Below are positions 34,674 to 46,020 of a stretch of DNA of 64,000 bases, one piece after another. The notes beneath the pieces are model-generated. The model saw only the letters and a program-made list of their open reading frames with translations. It was not told the origin of the DNA and ran no database searches. This DNA comes from Phymatolithon calcareum (lineage: Eukaryota > Rhodophyta > Florideophyceae > Hapalidiales), in contig OZ345377.1 of NCBI GenBank assembly GCA_977006965.1, positions 1,674,001 to 1,738,000 on the forward strand, written 5' to 3'. Both the position numbers and the translations under genes were made by a program. Numbering within the stretch: position 1 is the stretch's first letter; every line of letters begins with the position of its first letter.

Positions 34674-35116
34674 TGTTGTTCGAGGTTATGGAGGAGATGA
34701 GGTGAAGGAAAAAGTTTGGTTGGAGTGAATTGGTTGAGTTGAAGATGAGTTGTGAGTGAATGAGTTCCTTGGTTTATTCACTTGGCGGACCTCAGGTCAA
34801 GACTATATAGACCTGAGAACACACCCAGACTTGATCAAAACCCTACTTGACGACGGAGACACACTAACCCTAAACAAATTTGTCATACTATCATATGATA
34901 CGTGTAACCTGAAAAAACAAGAATCATCTACTGAGTGAGGAGAGTATGATTATCATACTCTTATCATACTTTGACACGTGTCACTGCCAATCTTCTTGAT
35001 CCCAAGTTCTGAGACACTTTGTAATTCGACTTGACACGTGTACACGTGTACCGAGATCATACTTTCATATTGAAGTGTGTTTGCGACTAGAGCTCCAAGC
35101 AATCGCACTTCCAACA
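34674..35116 (-). repeat. 3' LTR of A7 (family A)
   Basis: 443 bp, left end TGTTGTTCGAGG (one change from TGTTGTTGGAGG), right end CTTCCAACA followed by the reverse complement of gatcaagggggag. It carries the family A boxes. Confidence 0.92.
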
Positions 35117-35137
35117 CTCCCCCTTGATCGAGGGACA

Positions 35138-36898
35138 CTACGCCACTTGCTTGCATACTCCCATCTCTTGAGCGAACTTGGCTGTCTTGATTCGATCGAG
35201 TGGCTTGGTTAGTGCATCAGCAACCATGAACTCAGTATTGCATTACTTAATCGAGATCTTTTCTGTTGCAACAACATCACGAACGTAGTGATATTGGATG
35301 TCAATATGCTTGTTGCGTTGAGTGATGGCAGCGTTCCTCCCGGTTGCGATTGCACTCTGCCTGTCGGTATACAAAGTCATGAGAGTGGGCTTCTGGAGAC
35401 CTTGGATATCTGCGATAAGTCTTGACAGCCAAATAGCTTCCTTGGCGGCGGCACAGGAAGCGATGTACTCGGCTTCACATGTTGACGTGGCGACGATAGT
35501 TTGTTTCTTCGAACGCCAGCTTATGGCTCCCCCTGCAAGAAGGAACACATACCCACTTGTTGATCGCCTTGTCTCACGACATCCTGCCCAATCCGCGTCT
35601 GTGTACCCGATTGGCACCATGCTCCCACTCTGGAGGCTAGCAAGACAGGAAACTTCGGTAACTTTATTGCCATCTGCAAGATCGAGTGAGTAGAGACTCT
35701 TGCGAAGTGTTCCTCTAGCAACCGTGTCATCATGAGCTTTAACATAGCAACGACTGTTCTTGAACGTAATCCCATATCCATACTCATCCATTTTGGATAC
35801 CGATAGTAAAGAGTATCCAAAGTCCGGTATGTGCATAACATCCCTGAGTTTGCATTTCGACGGTTTCCCATTCACATTGATCGTAATAATGGCATCACCC
35901 TTTCCAGCGATTGTGGCCTTAGCTTTCGTTCCCATTTCAACAGTAGACGACAGTTCGGTGTACGTGCAGAAGAGTGAGCGGTCAAACGTCATGTGGGATG
36001 TGCTTCCAGAGTCAATGATCCAGGAATTGGACTTCTCGGAAATGTCGGAATTGCGCACCTTGGCCATCAAGCATACAAAGTCGGAATCAGACATGACACG
36101 AACAGGTTCCGACTCATCAGTCAGAAATGCAGATGGTTTTGTTTGCTTTTCATTCCGACGTTTGTATCCTTCCGGAGCAAGGTGAGGGAATTTGGTCCAA
36201 CAGTTAACGCTCTTATAACCGGATCGATGACAATGGTCGCAGTGATCACGAATGCGTTCTCCATCGCGTCTGGCTGTGAACAGTGCGGCAGTCTCAGCTT
36301 TCACGGTTGATGCTTCGACTCTCATCGACATACGCTGCTCCTCTTGCAAAAGTCTGCTCTTCACAAACTCGAGCGAGAATGACTCATCCTCGTTCCCAAG
36401 AGCATCGAGTGCACTGATTAAGCTATCGTACCGTTCCGGAAGTCCGTTAAGCACAGCCATCGCCATTTCTTTGTCGTCGATATCAACACCCATTGACTTG
36501 AGGGTGGATGCGAGCTGGCGAATACGGTTCGTATAAGAAAGTATTTTCTCGTCCTCGAGCATTGTGGCGGTATAGAACTTGCGGCGAGCTGCCAGTTTGT
36601 TCAGTAGTGTATGTCGTTCAAAGATATTGAGAATCGACTGCCACATTTCCTTGGCCGTATTCACATCTTGCACATGCTCGAGATGTTCATCCGAGAGAGA
36701 AAGTCCGATAATAGCCTTTGCCTTGTTGTCACTTCGACGCCAGAGAGTGAAATCGTCCGAGTCCCATGCTGGTGGATGGTCCTCAATGTGTTCATCAAGT
36801 TCGCGGAATGAAAGTACTAGCTGAATTTTCTGTTTCCAAGCATGGAAATTGGTCTCATTGAGTTTCTCGACCTTCAGCGTTCCTTGCGAGTTGTCCAT
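35138..36898 (-). pseudogene. Fused Gag-protease-RNase H ORF of A7
   Basis: The start is the conserved MDNSQGTLKVEK. The frame stays open for 551 codons to a TAA at 35243-35245 and would run on in the same frame to the family stop at 35138-35140 (586 residues). Content: Gag, a knuckle reading CDHCHRSGYKSVNC in which the zinc-binding His is Tyr, protease WIIDSGSTSHM near residue 296, the region up to CLASLQ (about 423), then directly SGSMVPIGYTDADW and the rest of RNase H with STCEAEYIA. Relative to A1 about 770 codons (integrase and reverse transcriptase) are missing without a frame change. The premature TAA replaces a Tyr codon near the C-terminus. The copy could be packaged and copied only with help from a complete element, which is an inference. 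Confidence 0.9.
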
Positions 36899-37282
36899 TT
36901 TTAGGGAGTGTGGCTCTTATATTCTTGTCGAAAATCCGTTCGGGGAGTCCACTGCGAGTCAACCGAAGTTAACTATCAAGGCAATCTGTCCCGTATAAGA
37001 AATTCCTTCGAGTCAATGTGACCCGGACCTTGATCGGGGGATGGCTCAATGGCCGTATACCTCTTGTGGCGTTTTGGTACACCTGAACCTGCAGCCGGCA
37101 ACACGCACTGCAAGACGCTTAATGAAACCCTGAAGCGGACCGAGCAAGAATCAACGATTCTTGACAGGATGCGCAAGCAGGAAGATCAGACAGAGACAGA
37201 TCGGGGGCGAAGGAGAACCCCGGAGATGATGACGATGATGATGGAACGCGGTGGTTGATGTGCGTTGACTGGGCCCATAACC
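36899..37282 (-). other. Leader and primer-binding site of A7
   Basis: Leader of the A2 subtype (gatgatgacgatgatgatg, aacgattcttg), shorter than in A1 and with only one ctgcagccggcaac block. Primer-binding site 37269-37282, ctgggcccataacc on the plus strand. Confidence 0.8.
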
Positions 37283-37728
37283 TGTTGGAGAAGGTTCGGC
37301 AATTGATGAGGAGAAAGAAAAAGTTTGGTTGAAGGAAAATGGTTGAGTAGAAGCTGAGATAGGTGAGAATGAGTTCCTTAGTTTATTGACTTGGCGGACC
37401 TCAGGTCAGGACTATATAGACCTGAGAGCTCAATCAACTTGATCAAAAAAACCCTAATTGACGACGGAGACACTCTAACCCTCAACAAATTTGTCATAAT
37501 ATCATATGACACGTGTAACAAGAAAAAAATGAAGAATCATCCACTGAGTGGGGGGGTATGATTATCATACTCTTATCATACTTTGACACGTGTCACTGCC
37601 AATCTTCTTGTTTCAAAGTTCTGAGACACTTTGACTTTCGACTTGACACGTGTACACGTGTACCGAGATCATTCCTTGATATTGAAGTGTGTTTGCGACT
37701 AGAGCTGCAAGCAATCGCACTTCCAACA
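37283..37728 (-). repeat. 5' LTR of A7 (subtype A-prime)
   Basis: 446 bp, TGTTGGAGAAGG at the left to CTTCCAACA at 37728. It resembles the A2 5' LTR in its U5 part (gatgaggagaaagaaaaagtttggttga, shown here only in part) more than its own 3' LTR. Confidence 0.9.
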
Positions 37729-38120
37729 ATGGCTGGATGTGTAATGGGGTACGTGGCCATAAGGTTAGAAGTGTCAGGCGACCGTTAGTAATGCTGTGTG
37801 TCATGCATTACAAATCAGGAGCCAATGATGTAGGGCCATCGTACACCCGAAATCCATGACATGCACGATCGTGTATCCAAGGCTGCTGACTTCGTCATTG
37901 CTTACGTTGACATAGTAGAAAACCTAAGTCAGGAGATTTCTAGAGTAGTGTGGTGACGATTATATAATCCCGCCAACTTCACCGACATCGGAATAAACCA
38001 AGGAACCATCCACTATCGTCTCAACCCAACCTTCTTATCTTCTAAGACTACTGAGAGCACCATCCTGGGGATCGTGCCCATGGAGCACCAGACTGGTTCG
38101 ATTCCAGAGTATCAGCACCC
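37729..38120 (+). repeat. Degenerate LTR-like segment of another family
   Basis: Contains the spacing seen in all copia LTRs here: a TATA-like gattatataatcccgcc near 37960, then ggaataaaccaaggaacc about 40 bases later. The rest of U3 does not match families A, B or C and no clean TG/CA ends could be placed. It is probably a fourth LTR family or an old solo LTR. Confidence 0.5.
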
Positions 38121-38789
38121 GTTATGAAATTAGTGCACTAAAATCTACTTAACCGCTTTCTGAATACCTCTCACATGTCCTGCTTTGTCCTTGAAAACAA
38201 TCCAATTCACAAAATTTCTTATCTGTCCATTTATCTTGTCTTTCTATTAGCTGTCTTATTATCTTCTGGGTCATACGATCATAGACATCATTGTAATTGC
38301 TTCCAAATGTACAAATAATGAATGCGTGCACCATAGTACCAAAACGGAGAGCAGACGAGTATAGAATTTCAGAAGCCGAAAAAAATTCAACGCGGAGAGG
38401 TAATGAAACGGTGACTTTTTTCGTGTGTAAGACTAACATTTCACCTCTTGCAATAACAACATTCTTAAGGTATGCTTTTGAAGAAGAATGATTCTTGCGC
38501 TTTCTCACAAATATATACACGGGCTCATGAAATTGATAATTCAGACCTGTGAGGATGGCAGCGTTCTGTTTCGGCCGGATTTCTCAGCTGTGATGTGGTA
38601 TTTAATTCTAGGCGCATGCTCGACTAACCTTTCCAGTAAGTATCCCGTCATTTAGGCGTCATCGCAGAAGGAATTTTTAACAATATGGCTTTCGAATGAC
38701 ATGTTCTACCGTGTGCCGAAAGAACTGCATGATGACTGGAAGCCTTCTTGTCTAAGGATAGACATGAGTAACATGGTGGCAGCGGAATG
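38121..38789. other. No recognisable gene
   Basis: Short ORFs on both strands without domains. Nothing recognisable between the degenerate LTR and the family C solo LTR. Confidence 0.4.
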
Positions 38790-39261
38790 TATTGGAAGAG
38801 TTTGCTTGAAGCTGTAGTCGCAGTACACTTCTTTATGAATGTTTGATCTCTGTACGTTTGTACTCGTGTCAAATTGTTTGACAACATGTTTGGATTCACG
38901 GAGAAAATAAGGTTATCCAAGACACGAGTCAAAGTATGATAATCATTATGAAAATCATACTCCCTGAATCAGTATCAAAAATGACGAATTTTGGTATATT
39001 ACACGTGTATGACGATATGATAATGTTATGATAGATTTGTTTAGGATTACTTGGTATCTGTCGTCTGCAAGGGCCCATAATTAGATTTAGCATGGTAGAG
39101 CCAGTCTAGATCTGATTTTCAGGCCTATATTGCCAAGTTCCGAAGTCGGCCAAGTCAATAGACGAAGGAACTCATTCACCAATATCTCAACTTATACTCA
39201 TCCAATCTTCACCAACCAAAACAATCCATCATTCTCACCGCATCTCTAACCTCCGACCACA
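38790..39261 (+). repeat. Solo LTR, family C, decayed
   Basis: Begins tattggaagag (from TGTTGGAAG) and ends cctccgaccaca (from cctccaacaaca). It keeps gttttggtatattacacgtgtatg-type sequence near 38990, gggcccataattag near 39070 and the caatagacgaaggaactcattcac core. No internal region or second LTR is present, as expected after recombination between two LTRs. Confidence 0.8.
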
Positions 39262-39989
39262 GAATGAATCGCAAGGCTGACAAGACTCCAACGATTCTCG
39301 GGTCAGTGTTGACGAGAAAGAGAATAGAAATGCAGGTAACACATTGGGGAGAGCGGGTGATACTACATGAAGAGAACAGAAAGAGACATGAATAATGAGA
39401 TAAAGGCGTAGGAGCCATGAAATGAATGACCGCCATTGCGCTGGCCATGTGAGCGTGGTTACCTGTTCAGTTTTCATCGATGTACTGATCTGCAAGTTCC
39501 CCTCTTACTTGGGGTAGATTATATTGTCTTATATATCATAAAGCGATCTTAGAATAGGAAAACTGGAAGCTCCTGTGAGGAGGTAAACATGCACCAAAGG
39601 ATGATGCAATGTAGGCCATTCATGTCGTTTCGACAGAAGTGTCTATTCCGTCTCACGCGCGCAGATCTTTTGGAGGTGAAGAGGGAGTTAAACGGAAGGG
39701 CGAAATAGTGGTATTATTGGCCTTGAGTTGTCCAACGAGTGAAAGGCAATATCAGGATGTGAAGAGATATGTCTGCCAGGGTACAGCTCTTCATTGAAAA
39801 GCAGATATGCTTGGACAAGGATCCTCGGGTGCTGTTTCGCATAGCTTGCACACAAGCATTATGTAAGATGTCCGATTCTGTGCATCGAGGTCAACGGCTC
39901 TTCGGCAGTCTGAATAATCCCGAGATCCACAAAACGAGAGAAAGGAGAGAAATGTGAAACCACGATACGTCGAAGCGGATAACGATATT
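39262..39989. other. No recognisable gene
   Basis: Nothing recognisable. Short antisense ORFs near 39209-39495 have no domain. Confidence 0.4.
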
Positions 39990-40230
39990 TGTGGATGTTA
40001 GGGAAGAAGAGGATTTAATAAACGGTTGAGATGGTTGTGAGTGTGTTCCTTGGCTTATTGACTTCGTCGAGCTCAGGCTCATCTCAATCTTGATCGGTCT
40101 CTTGTTTCAAACTTAGTATCGACACTTTCTACTTCCAGATTCTCGGACATATTATATTCTAAATTACCCGTGCACAAGTGTATCGACATCTAATCTGTAC
40201 CATGGAGCACCAAGCAGACACGCTTCTATA
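39990..40230 (-). repeat. LTR remnant, family A-like
   Basis: A minus-oriented segment with ggttgtgagtgtgttccttggcttattgac, an altered form of the family A R/U5 core (gagttgtgagtgaatgagttccttggtttattcac), followed by a degraded U3. Ends are unclear. Confidence 0.5.
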
Positions 40231-40485
40231 CCAAAATGATGATTTTTCGTATCGTTCAATAGTCTTATGATATGAAAACATTATGATTCCACTTGTTTAG
40301 AGTAATTGCGATTTTTTGATTCACTGTCGTCAAATGTGTATCAAAGCACTTTTGATCAAGTTCCGGTCAATTCTAGGTTCGATATAATCAGGACATGAGC
40401 TCGGTCAGATAAGACACAAATAAACAATTTCCCATTAACCAAACCTTTCCTCTCTCATTATCACTTCCTTAACCTTTCTAAAATA
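40231..40485 (+). repeat. LTR remnant, family C-like
   Basis: A plus-oriented segment with ccaaaatgatgatttttcgtat, cttgtttagagtaa and a caaataaacaatt core in the order of a family C LTR, heavily diverged, ending near ccttaacctttctaa. It lies tail to tail with the remnant on its left. Confidence 0.4.
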
Positions 40486-40859
40486 ATAGTAGTCGCGCTA
40501 AGATATTTAAAGTTATCTTGCACACGTACAGAAGAGACGCCGATGAGATTGCAGAATATGATCTAAATCTGGACGACTCGATCTGGAAATCGATGACGAC
40601 CGCGTCGACGGGTAGGCTCGCACAGACGGAAGAAATATTGCGCTGAGGAAACAAACTGGAAGCCAATTTCCGTCGATTGCTTCCACGCTCTTCCGCAGGG
40701 AACAGAGGGATTTGTTGTTTTTTAGCTAAATTTTAATTTTTGTCTATAACCTAAAAGTTTGGTGAACATTCAGGGATTTGGTAATTGCACAAGTAGAATC
40801 CCTACACGTTGAAGCTCCAGCTGCCTTCACTCTTTTAGTACAATGGGGTACACTGAATA
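40486..40859. other. No recognisable gene
   Basis: A/T-rich sequence without a recognisable feature, up to the possible Tc1-like element. Confidence 0.4.
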
Positions 40860-41279
40860 GTGCCACCCCATGGCAGCCGGCGTCCAATGGCACTAATTAG
40901 AAGTGAGCACTAATCAGAAGTTTAATCAAAGTTTACATAACTGTAACTGCGACCTTGGTGGGTAGAAGGCACAGTTTTTGTTCCACAATTCAGTGATTAT
41001 TGTTTTTCTACTGCGGCTGCCGTTTTGCTTACGAATGGCATCAACGAAACCTCTAGGACGTCGATCAGCGAGAATTTCGCGCGGTTGCTCGTCGACTTCT
41101 TCACGGTCCAGCTCGCAACGGTGACCAATATGACCATCGGTGAACCCGTGGCTGCACTTTTTCACGTAGAGAATGCGCAGTATTTACATTTACAGCTTGA
41201 ATACGTGTAAATTGTATGATCGTGCGCCATCGCGGGCGAGCATGCACTAATGGGAGAGAAGCACTATTAAAAATGGCAC
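40860..41279. mobile_element. Possible non-autonomous Tc1/mariner-like element
   Basis: A 420-bp segment with gtgcca at the left end and tggcac at the right, flanked by TA on both sides (40858-40859 and 41280-41281). Subterminal copies of GCACTAAT or its near relatives occur twice near each end (40890-40920 and 41243-41268). A minus-strand frame at 40926-41165 has no confident transposase match. The inverted repeats are short, so the call is tentative. Confidence 0.35.
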
Positions 41280-42554
41280 TATATCGAGACCCCCTTGTAA
41301 TGATAAGGTCGACTTGAGCTTAAAGTTTCGAACCTGATCCGAGAGGTTGATGAATATACCGGCTCTCCAGTCGCCTCACTACAGAGAACAAACTGGTGGT
41401 AACGCAAACGTGACACTGAGATATCTGCTGTTCTGCACGCTCAACCGGAAGTCGGCTAGACGCGCTCTGATGCCGGTCAAAAAGCAACACAGCCACTGAA
41501 ACTCATGTGTCCTTCGTGGTTGGGTCTTAACATTTGCTGAGCAAATAGAAAGATTTCAACTTCAATGTAGGTGCGAGTTTGGCCCCCGAAATAACTTCCA
41601 GCTCGCGCAGGTCCATACCGTATTCACCTTCACAGTCTTACGTGATGAAATGGTCCAAATCATGTTCATCGCCTTTCAGATCTGCAGTTGCAACCTTCGC
41701 ATGAGGACTGACAGAACGTTTGCTGACTTGGCACAATGTCAGATAACGCACCATGAAGAATAATAAGAACCGGTTGCCTCGTAGACTACCTTTTGTCGCT
41801 GAGCTGCCGTACTTCTCTTTGATTGCTTGCCAAGCTGCTTTTGAGACTTGTCACGATCAGCCGGGGGCGAAGCCATCCTTGTACTTCCTGTTCGTTTCCC
41901 AAAAACCGGGTTTGTTATCAGGCTTGATCTCGTCGGAAGCGAAGAGTTCGAATAAAAATTAGAACTTCACTACTATAGAATCTCGACCAACGCCCTTGCT
42001 GGGCGTCATATTTCGTTCGCGTGACATTGTGCTGATCCGGAAGTGCATAGCGCATGTGTAGCAAGGGATAGCTGTACAAATATCGCTTTTGGGATGTTTG
42101 TACAGATACAATTCCCCGCCATTTCACGCTGTTGTGGAAACCTAATCGTTCAAAATTCTCTACATGAGACTCTATGAGCGAATTGGCTGTCCGGATGACT
42201 AAAATTTGAATCGTTCAAACTGATATAGTAGTTGGAAGTTTAGTAATAGTTAGATCACTGTCAGGGAAACGTAAAGTGGCAATATTCCTGATTTCCGTTT
42301 TCTTAGTCTTCAAAAGGAACTTTAGACAAATCAGCGTCTTCAAAATCTAAACCTCAATTAGGGATAAACCGAACATTAGATTTCAATTTGTCCCAAACGT
42401 ATATGATTAGAATGTTCATACCCAATCGTTAGATTAAGAGTTTACCTCTAATTAAAAATATATATGGTTCAAGCTGTCCAACTTCTATTCAAATCTTTGT
42501 TTTCTGCAACAGGTACAGGTATTGGCCAAGAAATGTTCTCTCAGCGGGTAGACT
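41280..42554. other. No recognisable gene
   Basis: No ORF with recognisable domains and no similarity to other repeats in the window. Base composition becomes A/T-rich toward the right end. Confidence 0.4.
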
Positions 42555-42801
42555 TGTTGGAGGTTATGAGGTAATGATGAGATATGTTGCAAGTTGAGGG
42601 GTGAAGGCTGGTTCATTGGATCTAATGACTTGGCGTACCTCAGGTTCAGGTTCTATAGACTTGACAAGTGTAATTTCCAATGTTCATGGTTCAGACTATT
42701 CAGACAACTAGTACTACCACTTGACACATGCACATGTGTACAAAGATCCTCGACAAAGAAGACTGCCGATACTAAAGCTAAAAGAAGACACACTTCAAAC
42801 A
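42555..42801 (-). repeat. Internally deleted solo LTR, family A-like
   Basis: Left end tgttggaggttatgagg, right end cacacttcaaaca, with cttggcgtacctcaggttcagg and cttgacacatgcacatgtgtac between. About half of the 440 bp of a normal LTR is missing from the middle. The CACGTG boxes have decayed to CACATG. Confidence 0.75.
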
Positions 42802-45800
42802 GAGTAGGCATAATTTATTAATATACTATTTCGAACAGATGGGATGCTGAGCCGTTACTGTATTTCCGAGTTCCAAATACGGGATATTTCGGCGCTTAAA
42901 AAGCTAAAAGCCCGAAACAACATTTTGTGCAGAACCCGAAATTCTGAATCGTATTCATGCTCATCAGGCTTCGAACTTTAAATGTGCATATCTAAAACGT
43001 TCGAAAACCGTACTTCATATTCTCAAATAGTGGATTATGCTCCCATATGTATATATGGCCAAACGTTGATGACGTGCGTGAATAGTTCCATTTTTGTAAA
43101 GTGCTGTATAGAATTTGTGTTTGCTACAGGCTGTACATAAATTTCTCTCATGTTTTTCGCAACTTTTTACTGTTTCTATGTATTCCCATTAACATAAAAA
43201 TGAAGAGATATGCTCACAGTGCTTGCTGATTTCCGGGAACGTGATGGCCGACCCCTTCGACCTGGAGAAGAATCCTTCCGTCCCGGAATGTTGTCGATAT
43301 ATCTAGGCGCTTTCGTGACTTGTTTCACGCCACTCCCTCGCTCTGCAGCTTTCTGTGGTCTCTGATTTGCGCGAGATGGCTGCCCAGGCGCAGCGCTATG
43401 CATCTTTTGTGGGCTCTGATGTTCCGCAAGGTGAATTCGACGGAAAAGATCCTTTCGAGGGTTGACTGTGAAGAATAAAAATGTCCAAAAGTTTCAGTGG
43501 TGCATTTTTTCGACCATTATCCATTCTGAAATTTGTGAGCTTCCCTATTCTCATTCTCTTCTGAGACTAGCTCTTGTATCGCGAGCTAACTGTCATTCTT
43601 AAATGCGTGCTGAAGCTCGCATAAGCGAGGCAAGCTGTTGTAAGTGTGCTTCGTTTCTATGGATGGCACGGATTGTCCCATCTATGAGCCCTCCCCTTCT
43701 AGTACTGTATGGTAGAGTCAAAAAAAAACGAACTCCGTATGCTGTACCGGATTGCTGTTTTTAGTGGTTACGAGAATAGATGTGATGAGTAATGAAAGTT
43801 CGTATCCATGCTCTACTGACTTGGCCGACCTCAGATTCAGACCATAGCGTCATATCGAAAACTATACTTTATTGAAGGTCACTTGCCTCTATCTCCATTA
43901 TGATAAGCATATGAGTTCCCCTCTTTCTCTTTGTAATATTCCCTGCTATCATATGGCGTCATTGAGCACATAGAGGCTATCAGAAAGCAGTTTCTGTGTC
44001 TAAAGCGGCACTGGCAAACCTACTACAAGCACTTTTCGTGGCTCAAGCTTTCTATTTCATTCCTGAATGTACCCAAAATTGTCGACATGGATCTAACACA
44101 GAGAACTGAAAACTCGATAGCGAGAAGGCTCTTGCGCTGATCGCATCAATACTGTCAAGATATCGCAGTAAATCAATTTAAATACCAGACTCGTGCTCAC
44201 ATAGCGAGTCTTGGTGATATCATAGCATGTTTATATTGACAAAATTCATGGTGGATGCCGAAGATATCGAAAAAATGATACTTCAGGGACATCAGACGCG
44301 AAACGAAATGAATGCAACAAGAATAATTCCAGAAACTGTAGTTTCAATCGCTGGAATGAGAGCAAACTGACGAGGCTTTCATGGATATTTCGCCACGTGA
44401 AACCCCCTGTCGGTTGGAAAGAAAAACTGAACAGACTGATGCTCCAAATCTGAAGCTGGAGTGAGGATCTAGAGAAAAACCTGTTTGCAGAGATGTGCCT
44501 GTAAACTTCATCTCAACAGTTAACATCCTTCCGTCTCTTACCGATTCCAAGTCAACTATTAACATCTTCTCACAGAATCCACCCCTATAGAAGGTAGAAT
44601 TTCTCTCCACAAAGAATAGAAGGACAATGGACGCAGACTTCAGCTTTCTTGAGGTTCACCAATCTTTGCCCATCCAGCCCTCACAGGAAGAGATATTTTA
44701 CACCTTATAATTTTACAGCACGTTGGATAAGGAATCTAAGGAAAAGTTGATCCGCTTCTCAAGCTGAATCTTTGAATACTTTCAACATTAATAAACGCAG
44801 ATCCTACTCAATCAGGCAGAGAAGTAACTGCACAGCGTCCATCCAGCGAACGGGCTGTCTTTGGAATCTATTGTGTAATCAGGCGACAGTAGACTGCGAC
44901 CAACCGGTGGATATTTATCTGAGATCTTCGGGGAGCGGATCCGATTGTAGAAGCCCTATGAAAAGCACGGAGCCCAACGGGTGTGGCGATAGCCCTAAGA
45001 TTGGCGACTAGCGACGGCAAGCGCGCTGCACGATATGGAAAAGTACAGGAGAGCGGCAGCGGGCGTTAACGATGACGCACAGGCGTACGAAAAAGCAGGA
45101 AATTGGCGACAGTATTCCCCGTCAGACTGTGCATTCAGTAGAAACTACCGCGGCGACGCAGACATTGTGCTTTTGTTTCGATGCTGATGGACTGATATTA
45201 ATGACATCGGGTAGTGCGGTCAGAAAAAGTCACAGCCGTTAAGCCGACGGTCTGCATTTGCTTCGGTGCTGATGTAGCTTTTCATGGCAGCGCGAGACAA
45301 GCAGCTTGTCAGCCTATTGATCAGGAATGATATCAGCCCAGGCGTCGCTCGCGCAAAATCCCTCGCGAATGCTCTGAAACCTCGATATCCCCTCGGACTT
45401 ATGGCCCTTGGGCACAGGAGGCACTGATTTTATTTCTGGGTATTGCTCAGAAACTTGCAATTAAAAAATGTAATTTTATAGAAAGATTCAATCCGCAATT
45501 ATGATTGCAATCGTTCAAAATTGAAAGTTTTGTAATGCCCTGACGTGTGCATTATGATACGAGTATGCGCACCCTTCGGGAGATTGCATCTCTTTAGAAT
45601 CACCTAACACACAACACTGCTGATGAGCAAGACACAAGGCACACATAACAATAGTAAGGACATCAACCGGCCTCACGGGCACTCTTATCCTAATAGAAGA
45701 ACCTGCACAGACGACTTTACTGTGCGGGGTTGCCGTCCAGAGGGCTTTCGCGACACTCACTAACAACGCACTGCCAACACGTTCGTTATCGTCCCCTATT

Positions 45801-46012
45801 CTTAACTCTACAAGAAACTATCGCATTTTTTGAAGCAACTGGCTGTTCATTTTGAAGCCATCAGTAACACTCCTTAGTGTCTTCGGGAACAGCTGATAGG
45901 TACTTGTTCAATCTAGTATATCACTTGATCTCTACTGCAGGGACTCGACGTTTTTCTCTATCGCATGTCCAGTTGCAATGATGTTTGCAATTAACAATGC
46001 CAAAGTAATCGA
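42802..46012. other. No recognisable gene; one possible LTR trace
   Basis: About 3.2 kb without a convincing gene. Near 43790-43850 a stretch reading ctactgacttggccgacctcagattcag resembles the family A U3/R boundary in minus orientation and may be a trace of an old LTR. Minus-strand ORFs at 43176-43403 (Arg/Ser-rich), 44344-44610 and 45515-45766 have no recognisable domain. Confidence 0.4.
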
Positions 46013-46020
46013 GTCATAAT

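Larger units (their letters stand above)
34674..37728 (-). mobile_element. Ty1/copia mini-element A7 (Gag-protease-RNase H)
   Basis: A 3055-bp minus-strand element with both LTRs, polypurine tract (35117-35129), a continuous fused ORF, leader and primer-binding site. Integrase and reverse transcriptase are missing through one clean in-frame deletion. The flanks (tattt and atggc) do not form a duplication. The 5' LTR is of subtype A-prime and the 3' LTR of subtype A, the same combination as in A2. Confidence 0.9.

Noticed and set aside
38085-38112. tRNA-like ctggttcgattccag in the degenerate LTR
   Set aside because: A T-arm-like stem and loop is present, but there is no matching acceptor stem, anticodon arm or A box at the right distance.
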